A stretch of DNA of 64,000 nt from Progne subis subis. Taxonomy: Eukaryota; Chordata; Aves; Passeriformes; Hirundinidae. This document shows, piece by piece, positions 1-13,600 of the stretch; positions within the stretch are counted from its first letter, which is position 1; each line of letters begins with the position of its first letter. The DNA is taken from the NCBI GenBank assembly GCA_022316685.1, contig JAKJHU010000023.1, forward strand, positions 8,295,192 to 8,359,191, read 5' to 3'. The translations under genes and the position numbers were made by a program. The notes beneath the pieces are model-generated. The model made no database searches. It was not told the DNA's origin and worked only from the letters and a program-made list of their open reading frames with translations.

Positions 1-1274
1 CCCACAGTCTGGGGTCACTGATGTTTCCGTTGGCAATACAACCATGAATGTAGAACCTTCTGTGTTGCCTTTCCAATTGTCGGGCCAGGAAAGTGACCAG
101 GCTGATTTGTTTTCCTGTTTTGTGGCTGGGAGGGTTGGCCTGTCTAACAGAGCTCATGCCATCGTGACAGTTTGCTTTGTGCCCCCCAGGCTGTGAGCGT
201 GGAGCTGTGTGCAAGGAGGGGCTGGATGAGAAATGACAGGTTTTGGTATTTTTGCAGCTGGTTCCAAGCAAACCCATGGAAACCAGAGCCCACATCCAGG
301 TGCTCCAGTCAGGGCGACGATGGGGAGAAGTGGCAGGATCACCTCCCAGCCCTGTGCTCTGGGATAGCTTCAAGGTCTTCAGAGCATCCCTGGATGGAGG
401 AAAGATGCCAGTTGCCTATTCAAGATTTGTGAAACCCATTCTCCAGATATCTCAAATCCAAACCAAACCAGTACCTTGCTTGAAAGCTGAGAGCACAAAG
501 AAAGCCATGTCCACTGCTTCCCACCTTCTGATATGGGATTTCAAAATCACTTCTGATAAGAGAGTTTAGATTAGGATACAAAAGTCCATATAAACAGCTT
601 TCTGCTGGTGTTGCATTGTACTCCCTACCCTAGGAATATTTTCTTCAGTAACAAAATCAGCTTTTTTACTTATGAAGAGAATAAAGGGTATTTCTTGATC
701 TCTGGACAGAAAAATGCAGGGGTTTCACACACTGGATATACAGCAGTGGTGTAGTACCCAGCCTGCCCCGAAAAGAGAGAGGTGGAGAACTGTATAAACA
801 TTCCTGGTTCCTCATTCCTCTGCCAGAAATGATAAAATGGAAGAAGATTGGAATTTATCTTTTATACACCTTTTCTATAAACCTTTCCTCAGGGTTTCCC
901 TTACTTTAATATTTTTGAACATTCTCAAATTAATGTGCTCAGAAAGTGGGGGAATTTGACACTGAGTTTATTTTCCAGTTATTTCCCCTCTTTTTGGTTT
1001 TTCACAGCTTTTAAAATGTGTAATACATTGAAAAGGTACACAGCCTTGTAGAAAGGTGGCTGAGAAAGGAAGAGGCAACAGGACATTCCCTCTTATGCAC
1101 AAGCTGTCACTAGGTGAAACAACTTTCCACTCCTTGCAGAGGAGACAAGAGAGCATTATCTCTTGATTTTTCTCCACAGCCCTACTTGGGGAAGATCTTT
1201 TCCATGGCCTGTCATTGGGGTTCAGGCACCCAGCCAAGCAGATGTGCTCACGTGGCTCCAGGCAGCACCTTCTG
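1..1274. other. Unique non-coding sequence, no gene seen
   Basis: Open frames here are at most about 110 codons, overlap each other on both strands and show no recognisable domain. No repeat family was recognised. Composition is ordinary for avian intergenic or intronic DNA. Confidence 0.6.
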
Positions 1275-1600
1275 ATGTATGGTAACACACTGCTGCCTGC
1301 GTCACCGAGACACACAAAGCAGTCACACGCAGACAAGAGATTTTTGCAAAGCAGAGGTCCTTCTGATCCCAGCTCACTGCTGAGAGAGCGGAGAGAGGAG
1401 GAAGAGAGCCCCTTTGTTTATTCTTTACATTTCTGGGTCTAGCAGAAGATTGGCTTTTTGGGGTTTCTACCCCTCAGCCTCAGTGGCCAGACCTAACTTG
1501 TCAGTTACAGTTGTTTTCAGGTTAGAAATATACAAACAAAGGACAGAGAATGAAAAACAAAGGGTTTGTTTATGTTACATCTGTGGGAAAGGTAGAAAAC
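1275..1600 (-). mobile_element. Possible minus-strand LTR fragment
   Basis: Read on the minus strand, this stretch has a U3-like region with CT-rich and A-rich blocks. A polyadenylation hexamer AATAAA follows (TTTATT on the plus strand at about 1417-1422). Beyond it lies a CT-rich R/U5-like segment ending near the CGGTGACGCA motif (plus strand about 1297-1306). That order resembles a retroviral LTR. I could not find target-site duplications or confident TG...CA ends, so the limits are rough. It could instead be unique sequence with a chance hexamer. Confidence 0.3.
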
Positions 1601-4600
1601 TGCTCTAATATTGTACAGTAACTAAAAGATATGACTCCATTATGAAATTCAAAAAGGTAAATAAAAAACTCAGAAAAACCAGGGTAACATGCCTGCTTGT
1701 CCCCAGCTTGGGTTTGTGAAGCCAGGGCTGAATTGATGCTGAGAGACGAGTGGCTCCTGGCTGCTCACTGTCCTTACTGTCTTGAAACTGCAGCAAGGCC
1801 TGCCTGATGTCTGGATCCCACTCAAACCAAGTTCTCATGAGGCCATGGGATAGTAACTCTGTCTGGCCCAGACCTCCAGAAGTGTCTGCCTCAAAGTCAC
1901 ACTGGCTCTGGGATCACACCAGGCTGCTCAGGACTTGATTTTCAAAACCTTCACGGATGGAACCAGCACAAGCTTGTGGGGCAACCTGCCCCACTGTCTG
2001 ACTTATCCTCATACCAACCTGACTCTCTTCTTTCAACCTCTGCTCTCCCACTGTGCCCACCACAGAGACCCTGGCTCCACTCTGTGAGCACTGGGCAGCT
2101 GCTGGGTCCTCCCAAAACTGTCTCTTCTCCAGACTGTACAAGTCCAACTCTGTCAGTTTTCACTTAAAATAATTCAGGGATGCAAAATACCACCAAAAAT
2201 AAAATCCAGCCTCTACAAAACCCCAGTAGTTAACTTCTGGTGCCTCCATCAGCATTTTTCTAAACTATTGCTGTTACAGGTATAGTTCAGTTATAGTTAA
2301 ACAAGTAATTTTAAACCCTCCTTGACCTGAAAACCTATGCTTCATCTTTGGATCTGTATCCCCAACTTTCCCAATGAACTAAGAACCACGGGCCTTCAAG
2401 ACTGTGTAGTGAAAGGAGCACACTCCTGACTCTATTCCCTGCCAGACCCCACAGAGAAAGAACAGCAGAGGAGATTATACAGTGCAACACCAGAAAAATT
2501 TTACATTTTTCATTGAGCAGAATTGTTACAAAACTCAATTTTAGCCTGAGAATTACCAAGGCAGCCTTAAAGGGTTGGCTTTTTGAACACATGAAATGAC
2601 AATCAATCAGTTCTCAATCCAGCCATTGCAATCTGACAGAAATGAGGAGGATAACACATGTAAGGAGGATGGAGTAAAGAAAGTATACTGGAAGTGATCT
2701 TTAATTAAAAAATTAACCAACAACAACAGACATCATGTCAAATGAACCTTTGGAAATGTATGCAAATAGATGAGAAAAGGAAAATGAGACATAGCTCTGG
2801 TAAGTGAATGAAGGGAAGTCTTTAAATGGCTTAATAATAGGAACACGTTGAGAAGCAGCGAGGTTAATACAGAAATTACATAAAGCAGTGGGGGGTCTTG
2901 GACTAGATTTATTGAGCATACTAATTGGAGGACACTGAATACCAGATAATAGCTGAAGGATGGGGCTTCTGTTCTGTCAACATTCTCTTGCTCACAAAGG
3001 ATGATCCAGCAGAATTTAATAGCTTCACAATATCACTGAGAATGGCACTGTAATAGGTAACAAAACGCTGTATTTCAGCACTGTGCTGGGGGAAACCACA
3101 AGAAAGTGGAAGGGGATGACACTGGAGGCCTCGCTGGCAGCTGCCAGATCTGAAAGCAGCACAATTCCCCCAGCCTCTCCCAGCCTGAAAAAGAGCCCAA
3201 GTGTTTATCTGTGGTAATATTAAAGCAAACTTTAAAATAACAGCACCAACAATTGAGATCACAAATGTCTTGTAATTCTTTTAATCCTCATAACCTTGCA
3301 AAGACTGAGAGAGCTCAAGAACCAGCTCATTAAAACCTGAAAGTTATTTGGAGCAGGAAAAGCTAGCAGCTCTTACTGGTCCTTACTGCCCAAGCTAAGT
3401 GCAGAAATTACACAGAGAGCAAATAGATTTGCTTTATTTGTAGTAGGGCTTTATTAACAATTCACACAAAAAAATCACATAGCATTCAGTGATGTAAGAG
3501 ATGTCATGGTGTGCAAATGTAAGCCTCAGCTTTGAGTACTCAAGCTCTAAGTTACAAGGCAGACTTTTGAATAAGAAAACCATCTGTCAGGAAAGGTCTT
3601 TCATGAATATTTTTTCCCTGTAGCTTTTAACATGCCAACACAAGAATACTGTTTAGAGGTCAAGTGGCAGTCTCTGAGCAAAAGCCCAACAGGACGTGTG
3701 GAGTGGCTGCTCTTTTGGTGCCACTGGGGATTCTCAGTGGGCTCTGCTGGGCTGCCTGCTCTGTCAGAGGGTCAGAGGAAAGCAGTAACCACAGATACTT
3801 GTTGGGATGTCCTGCTACATCTCCAGTGGCTCCAGGTGCCTGCAGAAGGCCACCTTAGAAGCTTCTGCAGAAACAGCCACGTTTTACCAGCTGAATACAC
3901 CACTGGGCTCCACAGTGGTATTTACTAGATGTACACTGACTGCCACGAGACCTTAACCTCCAGGATCACCCGTGGTCATCCATGCAGTCAGCAGATTCTG
4001 GATTTCTCTGTCAGAAACCCAAGCTCATCTTTCCCTGTGCACCTTGGCACCTTTGTCACCCTGGCACTGAATTAATGAAATGGAAATTTTTCCTGCCACA
4101 GCTACCAATTCAGTGTCAAAGAACAAGATATACCATTTGCTGTGAGGTGTTTATTTTTGTGATGTGCAATGCAGGGAGGCATGAGGGCAGGTGTGCCTTT
4201 TGGCCTGACCTCAACAGAGCTCGCGGGTGTGCAGGGTGAGGTGTCATGTAAGTCACATAAGCAAAGAGAAGGCACCAGTCAGCACCTGTCTGAAAGAGGC
4301 CAAAGCATCTCTGCCCACCTGCCTAAGAGGGAAAAATAATTTTTAAGTGATTTTTCCAGACCATGGCACATGGTGAGTCAGAGGGAGGAAGGCAACATGT
4401 GTGGCTCAGCATCAGGAGCCCCTGGCCCTTTTTTCATCCTACCTCCTCCTCTGTGCATCATTGCCCTCAAATCTCTTACCCACTGATTTTCAGGCATACC
4501 TTGTTCAATGGGTGCACAGAGGTTTACTCCTGAGGGAATCAGCAAACAGGATGTGCTCAAGGCAGCAAAGAGCAACTTTAATACAAAGTACATGTACTGG

Positions 4601-7600
4601 CAGAGGACGTGTCAGTGTCATGTAAAACACACTTGGCAAGGCAGTTTGCCATGCAGGTAGAAGCTGTGCAGCTAAAGGTGATCAGATACTGATCTGCCGA
4701 GACACATTACCAGGGTAACCTGAGCATGTAACCCAAGCAGATGACCCCACAGGGTACTTGTTTAACTGGCTCCATTTGTGTGAAAGCACTGGAGTCAGAC
4801 AGTAAAAGAAACCTTTCCTCCTAGCTGGGATATAATTCCCTTGAAATTCAGAGCGCATCACCAAAATGGGTTTTCCTCTCAGATTTCTTACTGAACACTG
4901 ACTTTGCTTAGGTAACTACAGCTGTGCCCAGACCTGCAAGCACAAGTGGGGAGAACATGATGAACTGGGAACAAATTTTTTTCAGAACAGGGAAAAACCA
5001 AAACAAATGCTGGAAGAGCAGACCAGATTAAAGCCAAACCCTCAGCTGTACCCTGAAGCCTGAGGGTGGTTCAGCTAGGGGCATCCCTGGGGTGTGCAGT
5101 ACCACGGTACTTGAAGCAGGGGAGCACTGGGTGCACTCTTCCCATGAGACAGGCTTTGTTCTTCAGGTCTGAGCCCTCTTACCTCACCAGGATTTTCAGT
5201 TTGATGTAAATTTTCAAGGTGCAGTAGCTGACGACTTCCAGGAAGCTGGACTGGATGATTCAATAATTACTTACAGTCTTATACTCCACATGACTGGAAA
5301 ACATCCTACATCACAGTGTTGTAGTGAGCTGGTACATTTATTACTTATCATGAAAATGGCAGTACTGATAAAACTCACTATCTTTGGTCCCTGAAGCCGT
5401 CTTCTATCTGTGGCAAGATCTTATTTGCGTTTTCTATAGCTGGGAACCTCCCAAGGGCCAAGTCCTGGGAGCCAAGAGCAATACAGAGAAGAAATTGGCC
5501 CCAGAGCTTGGTTTTTCTTCCCCAGTCTGAGATGCTGACACACACTGCTTTTGCAAAGTGCCCAATCTTCTCATCTCTTGGTCAGCCCAGCTGCCAAACT
5601 GTATAATAGCAGGATCTCACTGAGAGCCATATGTTGCTGCTGGGTTGTTTTGGAGAAAATTAAATTAAAACAATCCACAACAGTTGTTTTAATGCCATTT
5701 CTTGTTTGCGTGAAGCCTTGGCCCCAAAGCCTATGGTTTCCAGTAACTTGAGGGACATGCTGGACACTCAGAAATGGCTCCTGATGGGCAGCACAGAGAC
5801 TCTGAGCCCTGGGAGAGTTCTTGAGAGGGAAACTGAAAAAAAAGGTGAAAAAAAGTCAGGAAGAATAGCAGCTTTACTTGCTTTAAATTCAGCTAAAAGC
5901 AAAAATTGCATTGCATTACATGTCTTTCTCCAGGAAAACATCTTCAAGCCAGTGGTTAACTTCATTCCACAGATTTTTTTGCTTCCTCCCTTCCACTCCC
6001 TGTATTTCTCTGCATGTGTGCTTATCAAAATAGAGTTACATTCATTCCACAGGACTAAGCTCCATGCTCAGAAATCCAAATGTGCAGGTAACCACTGCTG
6101 TAGGACACAGAGAGCTGTCAGATTAGCAATTGAATTGAAAGCACAGACCAGAATTCCCATGGAGGAGCTGCTTTCCCCTGATAATGAGAAAGTGGACAGA
6201 GCTCTGGGGTGTTTGTCAGACTGAGCAACGGTGTGGATGAGACACCCTAAGTGCTCTGCACTGCTGACTCCTGCAGCCTTGACCTCCCAATCCTGCGCTT
6301 GGCACAGGCAGGGGGGACTGGCATGTCCAGTTCTTTGCTGAGAGTTAAGGCTTGAGAGCAACTAGTGTAACAAAATGTTTTTAAGGCAAATGGAAAAAAA
6401 AACATTTTTACTTATTTTATGCAGACAGTGAGAACACAGACTTTTCCATTCTGATAACATTGGGGAGTTGTTCTGAGAGTACCAAGCTCTTTCCAGGCTA
6501 GGTAAGAGACCTTCACTTTTAAAAGAAACCCCAGTATGATAACAGTTCCTTGCATACATATTTCCCTCCCATGATTTTACACTGAATGCGTAAGAGAAAG
6601 AATCCTACAGCCAGGCAGAAGTAGCTGATATATCCAGAGCCATGCTTTCTCTCCAGTGCTGTTTATGTAGCATCATTTTTTTTGTTTGTATCCCTTAGTG
6701 TAAGATCTCATTTGTATGACACTGTTCTATCTCCTCCCTTTTATTGGCACTGAAGCTGGATTCTGGGTGGGAGCACTCTTCCCTCTCGTCATTCTTGCAA
6801 GGCCCAATGATAATAATGATGTATCTGGTGGTGGATGCTCAGGGCTCCAGCAGTGATGGTGTGGGTTCCCTGGAGAGCAGAGCAGAGCAGAGCTGATGGT
6901 GCCCTGGACAATACAGCTTCTACCCCAGAAGCCATCTAAATCTGCTGGCTGGTGTGCTTGTTTGCACTCCCCTGGGTCTGCCCTGGGTGTCAGCATGGGA
7001 AGGGCTCTAGGCAGCCTCAAACTCCCTGGTTCAATGAGGGACCATGGACACATCTCAGGGATGCTGTGGGCAGCTTGCCTGGCTCCTCATTTCCTTCCTG
7101 CCAGCCTGCAGGCTGGGACTGTTGGGGCTCCCAAGGGGATTCCTGTACTTCCCTCTTGGAGTGCCCCCAGGTGAAGAGATCTGCTTAGGCTTGGGTCATG
7201 TTTGGTTAGCATCTGGGAAGGTTAGAAAGGTCATTATTTTATTTTTATTTCCTCCCCCCAAGATTTCATCTCTACTAGAGGCTCAAGGCCAGGGAGGAGA
7301 CACCTCTGCATGTCTGGTTCTCAGGGCCTTCACCTCAGAGCTGTTTTCTCAACAGTGCTCCATCAAGGGCAGCCTTTGTCTGGGCTGGGAATAAAGGCAC
7401 TTCCCTAATTAAGTTAGCTTAACCACCACTTGGGAAACACAATGTTCACTAAACTCATCCACAGCCAGGCAGTGACGAGGATCACATCTACTCCACAAGA
7501 ATGGAGCACATGTCAATTATCCCCAGAATTTCAAAGCTGCAAAACCCAATAGTTTCCTTGGCAAAATCTGCTAGGCATGACATGACTGCTACTTGCACTC

Positions 7601-8490
7601 CACACATTTTCTAATGCAAAGGATTGGACAACCTCAAATACTGATTCCAAGAATAGCAAGGGCAAATGAACTGCAAATTACTAAATTCCTTTTATTGCTG
7701 GGAGCTACAAAGTAATTTAAATTAGTTTCAGTCTGAAGTGAACTGTGGGGCAAGCTGGGAAAATTATATAAGTGGTGACATTTTACAAACACCTTTTATG
7801 ATCATTTAAAGAAAATATTTCACCTCACACCAGGGTATTTAGTAGTCTTAGGAAAGATATGTTTGTAAAAGTTCATGGCTTTCTGTACATGCATACATGC
7901 AGCACATTTAAATGCACATGTACACACATACGTATGCTTTAACCTATAATGGAAACGGAATATTTTTCATTCACTTAGCAACTAGCCTTTGCAGGGAAAG
8001 CGATAGAAACTCACCCCAAGAGAACTTACGTTTTTATGGAAAACTGCCATTAACATTAGACTTGATTACATAACATTCTTTTCCTCTTTCCCACATCCTC
8101 TGATGTAGGTGGGTTTGCTAAATGCATAGGTAAAATAATGATCTTGTACATTCTTCAAACAGTTTCCTGCTCCAGGAACTACTTTTCTACTTTTGGTTCT
8201 CCATTATGTTTTTGATTAACATCCTACCTGTGACTTCTGCAGATTGGCACTGGTTTGCTTCTCCAGCCAAATGAGATAGGGGAATAAGTTCCAGCACCTG
8301 GCACTGAATCCTTGCAGCTGGAGTGAAGAAGTCATAAAATGCACTGCTTTTTAATGAAATAGGATAGAGGGAATAGATGCTTCCCCTCTCTTGCAGCATC
8401 ACTGCAAAAATAACTCAGCCATGCTGAGTGGTGTTGGCTGCACAAGCTCTTCATGTAACAGCTAGAGCAGACACAAAAGACAACCATAAG
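1601..8490. other. Unique non-coding sequence, no gene seen
   Basis: The longest open frame is 172 codons (5706-6224, plus). It has no recognised domain, and overlapping frames of 86 to 97 codons are open on the other strand. Short alternating purine-pyrimidine runs occur near 7890-7940 (CATGCATACATGCA-like). No confident transposon was recognised in about 6.9 kb. Confidence 0.55.
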
Positions 8491-8537
8491 AATAGTAATA
8501 ATAATAATAATAATAAATAAATTTAAAAATAAATAAA
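8491..8537. repeat. AAT/AAAT microsatellite
   Basis: A run of about eight AAT units is followed by AAAT units and an A-rich tail. This is a simple sequence repeat, probably length-polymorphic, with no visible link to a retroposon tail. Confidence 0.85.
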
Positions 8538-9514
8538 ACCAGAAAATGGTTGGAAATCTTTCATGCTGTCATGATTTCTTTCAATGAAGGGAGGTTAAAT
8601 CTCCAGCCAGCCGAAAAGCAAAGGATAGGATTTGTCCCTCTTACAAATAATGGATCAGCGACTGCAAACACTGGATGCAATACGTAGTTGCAGAAAGCTT
8701 TCAGTCAAGTGGAGATAATTTCTTCATGGAACAAAGCACTTTCTGTGACCTCAATGTCCTAAATGTAAAGCAATACAGTGCTAGTGTCATAGAAATCAGA
8801 GTGCTGCCGGGTGAATGGTTGAAGGGAGTGAGGGTGTAATTTCAAAGGGGAATGTTGAGGGTGATGGAAGTGGCATGGACTAGCCCATGCTTTATTGGCA
8901 GTTTTGTGTGCATGTGTGTGTACAATAATTTTGTCTTTCCTGGGGTTTGAAATTGTGCAGTTTCTGTGCTACTCCTCCCTGTGTAACTCACTTGCTTTCC
9001 CTGTCTGTTATCTGGGCTGCAGGCAGATAAAGATGGAGATGGGTGGGAGGAGGTGGATCAGTGCCTCCAGGGACTCCTTCTGGGAGGGGAACAGGTCTGG
9101 AAGTGAATTTGAAACAAGCAGAGGTGATATTAGGAAAAAAACGTTAGCACTTGTGTAAGTACAGGATGACCTCCATGGCTGTCTGGAAGGAGATGGTGGG
9201 GCTGTGAGGCAGCTTTTCCTAAGCTGTCTCTTCTGAGAGGTTAGACAGGGCTCTGGATCATGACATTAGAGGACATCCTAGTGGAGTGGGTCACAGCTTT
9301 GGCCCTCACAGGCCTAGGGGTGCTGAGCATCAACACGGACTATGAATGGGGAACTCCCTTCCAGCTGGTCCTCAGCTGGCCCAAAGGAAGCCCAGAAGCT
9401 TTCTGAGTTAAGACCAAATAAATGAAGATAGCAGAGAATGATATGCTGCAGAGGCAAAGGGGGCCTTGGCTCACCACATTATTGCAAGGCATTGTTACAC
9501 TGTATTTCTACTAA
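8538..9514. other. Unique non-coding sequence, no gene seen
   Basis: There is one plus-strand open frame of 87 codons (8895-9158) without recognisable domains. It begins with hydrophobic residues, but nothing else supports it. No repeat was recognised up to the LTR-like element at 9515. Confidence 0.5.
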
Positions 9515-10209
9515 TGTGGCAGCGCAAGAAGTGTTTTGTTAGGTTTTTATATGAAGTTTATGTTATGATTCATCTCATTGTATCTCCAATGCTGTAACCC
9601 TTTTGTGTTTTCTGTATAACAAGGTGTTTTGTGTCAGTCCTCCCACCCCTCACCTCTCTTTGTCCATGCCCCACCCCCCGGGGCAGCCTGTCTATCACTC
9701 CAGGAGCCCTCCCAGGTTGCGAAATCTCAGGGAGAGGACTTCAGGTGGTAGGTCCCCTGGGGGGAATTCTTTTCCTCTGGCGGTGGTTGGTCAGAGGCTT
9801 GGGGGTGGGCACACCTTGTTACCCCCTGGATCCCCTGATTTGTTGTCTTGTTGTAACCCCCCTGAACCCCTCCCCCGCTTATAAGGTGGAGGAGGGAGAT
9901 TCAAATCCTCTCTGCTCTGCTCTCCTCTCTCACTTGCTGCCCCCCCTGGCCTGAGGTTTGGACCAGCTGCGGACTTCCCGCAGCTCGGCCTGAATAAACA
10001 CCTTTTAACCTGCTAAGCTGAGAGCCAGCTTTTTCTTCTGCTGCCGCTGCTGTCACGACACTATTTGGTCCAGCTGCTGCTGAGAAGCCGAGCCAGCAGG
10101 TAAAGATCACCTGCATGCCTGTCCGAACTGGGAACTTCTTGTAGCTGTGCAGATCTGAGCCAGCCGGAGGTCAGCGCCCGCCTGGTGCAGAGACAGAACA
10201 AGCTACAAG
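9515..10209 (+). mobile_element. Solo LTR-like endogenous retrovirus remnant
   Basis: The sequence opens with TGTGGCAGCG. It then carries a TATA-like box (TATAAGG at 9880-9886) and an AATAAA hexamer at 9993-9998. A TGTCACGACA sequence ending at 10060 could close the LTR. About 150 bases of GC-rich, internal-like sequence follow. Near 10115-10135 they include CCGAACTGGGAAC, which faintly resembles a lysine-tRNA primer binding site. The five bases ACTAA occur just before 9515 (9510-9514) and again at 10210-10214, a possible target-site duplication around the whole unit. No gag, pol or env coding sequence is present. The order of promoter and poly(A) elements makes an LTR likely. Family and exact 3' limit are uncertain. 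Confidence 0.7.
9880..9886 (+). promoter_or_regulatory. LTR TATA-like box
   Basis: TATAAGG lies about 107 bases before the AATAAA hexamer of the same LTR, which is a normal U3-to-R arrangement. It shows the element's original transcription direction. Present activity is unknown. Confidence 0.5.
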
Positions 10210-10594
10210 ACTAAGTAATAATATTAATAACACACAGAGGGTCAAAGCCTCAACTTTTTCCCAGGCAAATGTCTTAAGTCAGGAGTTCATAAGGAAGCAA
10301 AGATAAAGAGATGAAAGAGATATGGAACAGATGAATGAGTAGACTGGGAGAAACGTATGAGGAACTTGGAAGCCCAGGTGAAGAGGAGGAATCACTGGGA
10401 TTAATTTTAAGAATATAAAGTTACTTTATCTTAGGTGGAAAAGAAAATAGGGATATTTGGATAAGAGTTCAGTTTTTCAAGCATATATGAGTCTTCTGCA
10501 CCAACTGCTATAGAGCTGGTGTGAGAAGGATAAAAAAACCAGTATAAATGACCAATTTTCCTTCTCTTTGAATGGGCCTGGCACATATCATGAA

Positions 10595-10690
10595 CACAGA
10601 ATCATAGAATTAATTAGGTTGGAAAAGTCTTCTCAGATAATGAAGTCCAACCAGTCACCCAACATTGCAAAGTCCAGCACTAAAACTTCA
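10595..10690 (-). mobile_element. CR1 LINE 3'-end fragment
   Basis: The plus strand begins CACAGAATCATAGAAT, the reverse complement of the typical avian CR1 3' terminus. GGTTGGAAAAGTC and GAAGTCCAACC blocks follow, matching the CR1 3' untranslated region. Only about 100 bases are recognisable. The downstream edge fades into unclassified sequence and may continue to about 10750. Confidence 0.8.
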
Positions 10691-13600
10691 CCTGAGCTAC
10701 CTGCATCACAGAGGATGATGTCAACCCACCAGAATTACTGTCAGTCTTCATGTCCAAGACACAGCAGACATGCTACAATAAGAAATACGCAAGAAGATAT
10801 GAACAGAAACATACTGGGGTGTCCTCAGGGCACAGCACATGTCCTAAACCTGCCCTCACCTCCACCCTGACCACAGAGTCATCATGCCCGGTGCTTGCAA
10901 GCAATACTCTGCCTGTGGGTTTGCAAAGCAGCAGCTTTGTTCTGGTCATTTAAGACTAGCAAGGAGATAAGAAGAGAGAAAAACATTATGTATATTTTGT
11001 CTCAAAAGATATTACTGATAGAAAACGTTGACCAAAGTTATCTTGGTATCTTGCCAGAGGTGTAGTAAAAACAAATTCTTTATGCTTTTCTGCCAGCCCT
11101 CCTCAGAAATACAGAGCCTTTGAATTTACCTAGAACTGACTGAGCAATCTTACTTTTCAAGGAGTCAAATTGCATCTAACTGAGCTAGAGTTGAGCTCAA
11201 TAACCTATAAAAAACCTGGGCTGATAGGAGACAGCAATTTCACAGAGTAGCCAGCTTTCACTAACTTCAAGCTGAATTTGTGGTAATAATGGCAGAATGG
11301 GAAAATGTCATATTACAACTTCAATGTCCAGATCCACTTCTCTGCTGCATGTTATAATACTTGAATTTATACTGTTGTTCTTTTTAAAAAAAACTGGTGT
11401 ATATGAGTTTGTTTTAATAATGTCTGTGCACAATACCCTTAGTTTAAATTCCAGTACCAAAAGTCAGTGAACAGATAGTGCAATGATAGTGTGTTTAGTG
11501 CTGAAGAGAATTATTTTATGAAGGGAAAATCTAGATGCACATCAGAAGAGGATGCAATCAGAGAGAGTTATTTCCAGATGAAACAGACCCTTTGGAGTTG
11601 ACAAAAGTGGGTGGCTGGCAATGAATAATTTGATGGACTGAGTCTCCTGTTACTATCTGTGGATAGTGAAAGAATGGGCTGCAGGTCCTCCACATACACT
11701 TGATTATCTCAATGACATTGCAAATCTTAAATTCAGAGGCTCAAGTGATTCCAAACACTGTTCTACAGGTGTTCAATATTTGAAAGCTGCAAGGTAGTCA
11801 TCATTACCCAGAAACTGTAGGACATTATTTCTGATCTCCTGATTCCTGCCACACTGATATTTCAGCAGGAAATTCCTGTAGGAATAATTTTTCCCTAGTC
11901 CTTAGGCACATTTTTGAATACAATTTCCATGAATGCCCATGCCAAAAAAGGTGCTGTATGAATAGGGAACAGGGCAAACACAAGAGAAACCATGACTTGT
12001 GCAGTTCTGTTTGAAGCAGTCAAGGTGTTGTTCCTAGAAATTCTTTATACAGTATGTACAATATTTCACATTAAAACATTTTGATTTTTTTTTTTATATT
12101 ATTACCTGTTTTACTGCTGCATAGCTATACTTACGCACTGGACAGATAATTTTGAAAGGCAGGACAGCAAGGGGAAATCAAACAGGTTGGAAAGAGTTAA
12201 TGCTCTCAAATAACACTCATTTATTGCTATTGTGCTTGATAGAAATGCTTCTGGCTTGCTTTCTGAAATCATTACAACACACTCACACATTTTTGGGTTA
12301 TTGCACCTGCAGGCCAGGTAAAGGCAGGTATTTCTGTGCAGCTCAGTGACATGATTCATAGTTCAAGCTGATTTGGGAGGCTGAAACTTCTGCCAACCAA
12401 CCTTTCCGGTGAAATCTTATTCTTCCTATTCGTGATTTTATTTTCATGCCCACGCTGTCCCATGCAGGACTCAGATCAATGGAGGGGAACCTGGATGCCA
12501 GTCCCAGGGGCAAGGAGAAGTGGGGGGAGGGAAGGCACGGCCAGGTGGGCCGGGCTGCAGTGCCCAGCTCAGGGACAAAGCTGTGGTCTGCTGCAGGTGC
12601 CTTGGTGGGGTTACTTTGTATTAAACAAAACCAAGAGGTAGCAGTAAAAGGGCAAGCTCAAAAGGTTGCAGACAGAGGTCTGCCTTGGAGTCAGTGCTGC
12701 CCTGCTGAGCTCCTGCTCGCTGCTTCTGAATTTGAATGTCATGATAAGATAAAAGCAAAAGCAGGTTTGTATTAGGCTGAGCAAACAAAAAGAGAGCAGG
12801 ACTTTTCCATTTAAAATCCCAGCCAACGCAAAGTGTCTAATTTCCCCTACCCTTTCCAGGCTGCAGCACAAACTAAGCTATCTCAGCACAGTTGTTGACA
12901 CCTACTGAAATAAAAATGCATGAAGTAATCTTTGTGAAGGTCACAGTGACCTTAGTGCTTAGCACAAAATTCTCGCTTAAGCTGGGGTTTCTGGCACATC
13001 CTTGTCTGTAACTAGGGAACCAGGCATTTTACTGGATAGAGACATGATCTTCCCTTGGCTTTGCTCATTCCCAGCCCAACTTGGCTGTGCCAGAAGTACA
13101 GTTGGGCTGAAAAATGGCTGCTGATCAGACAAAGCAAATTCAAGGACACGGCTCAACGCAAACGCTGAGAAAATGCTGCATCACTTTCGAACAAGTTGAA
13201 CCAACTTGGGCTTTCCTCTTTGCCAAATTAAATAAGGATCAGTTGCAAAGAAATGAATTGAAGTGCATATTTGCTTGAGTGAAGACAGTGGGGTAGCAAA
13301 TAAAGGGTGATTTCTAAAAGAGTCTGGAGATTTTGAATCACAGCAAGCCTCCAGGAACTTGAACTCTGCAGGTCATTTCAAAAACTTCATTGTAATGTGT
13401 TTCTCTAACTGTGGTAGGAGTGAGAACAGCTACAAAATTTGAGATCTCAAAAGTTGGCTTCAGCACGGATTTTCCTTTAAAAAGAAAGATTAATTTTGAA
13501 TGAAGCATAATAACTCTAATATTAGCATTACAAGTACACTTAGGACTACCCTGAAATATAAAGTATTAATGATGAGGATTGATATCAGTGTCTCTCCACT

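Noticed and set aside
5706..6224. 172-codon open frame
   Set aside because: No recognisable domain or homology, and overlapping frames of 86 and 97 codons are open on the minus strand. Compatible with chance.
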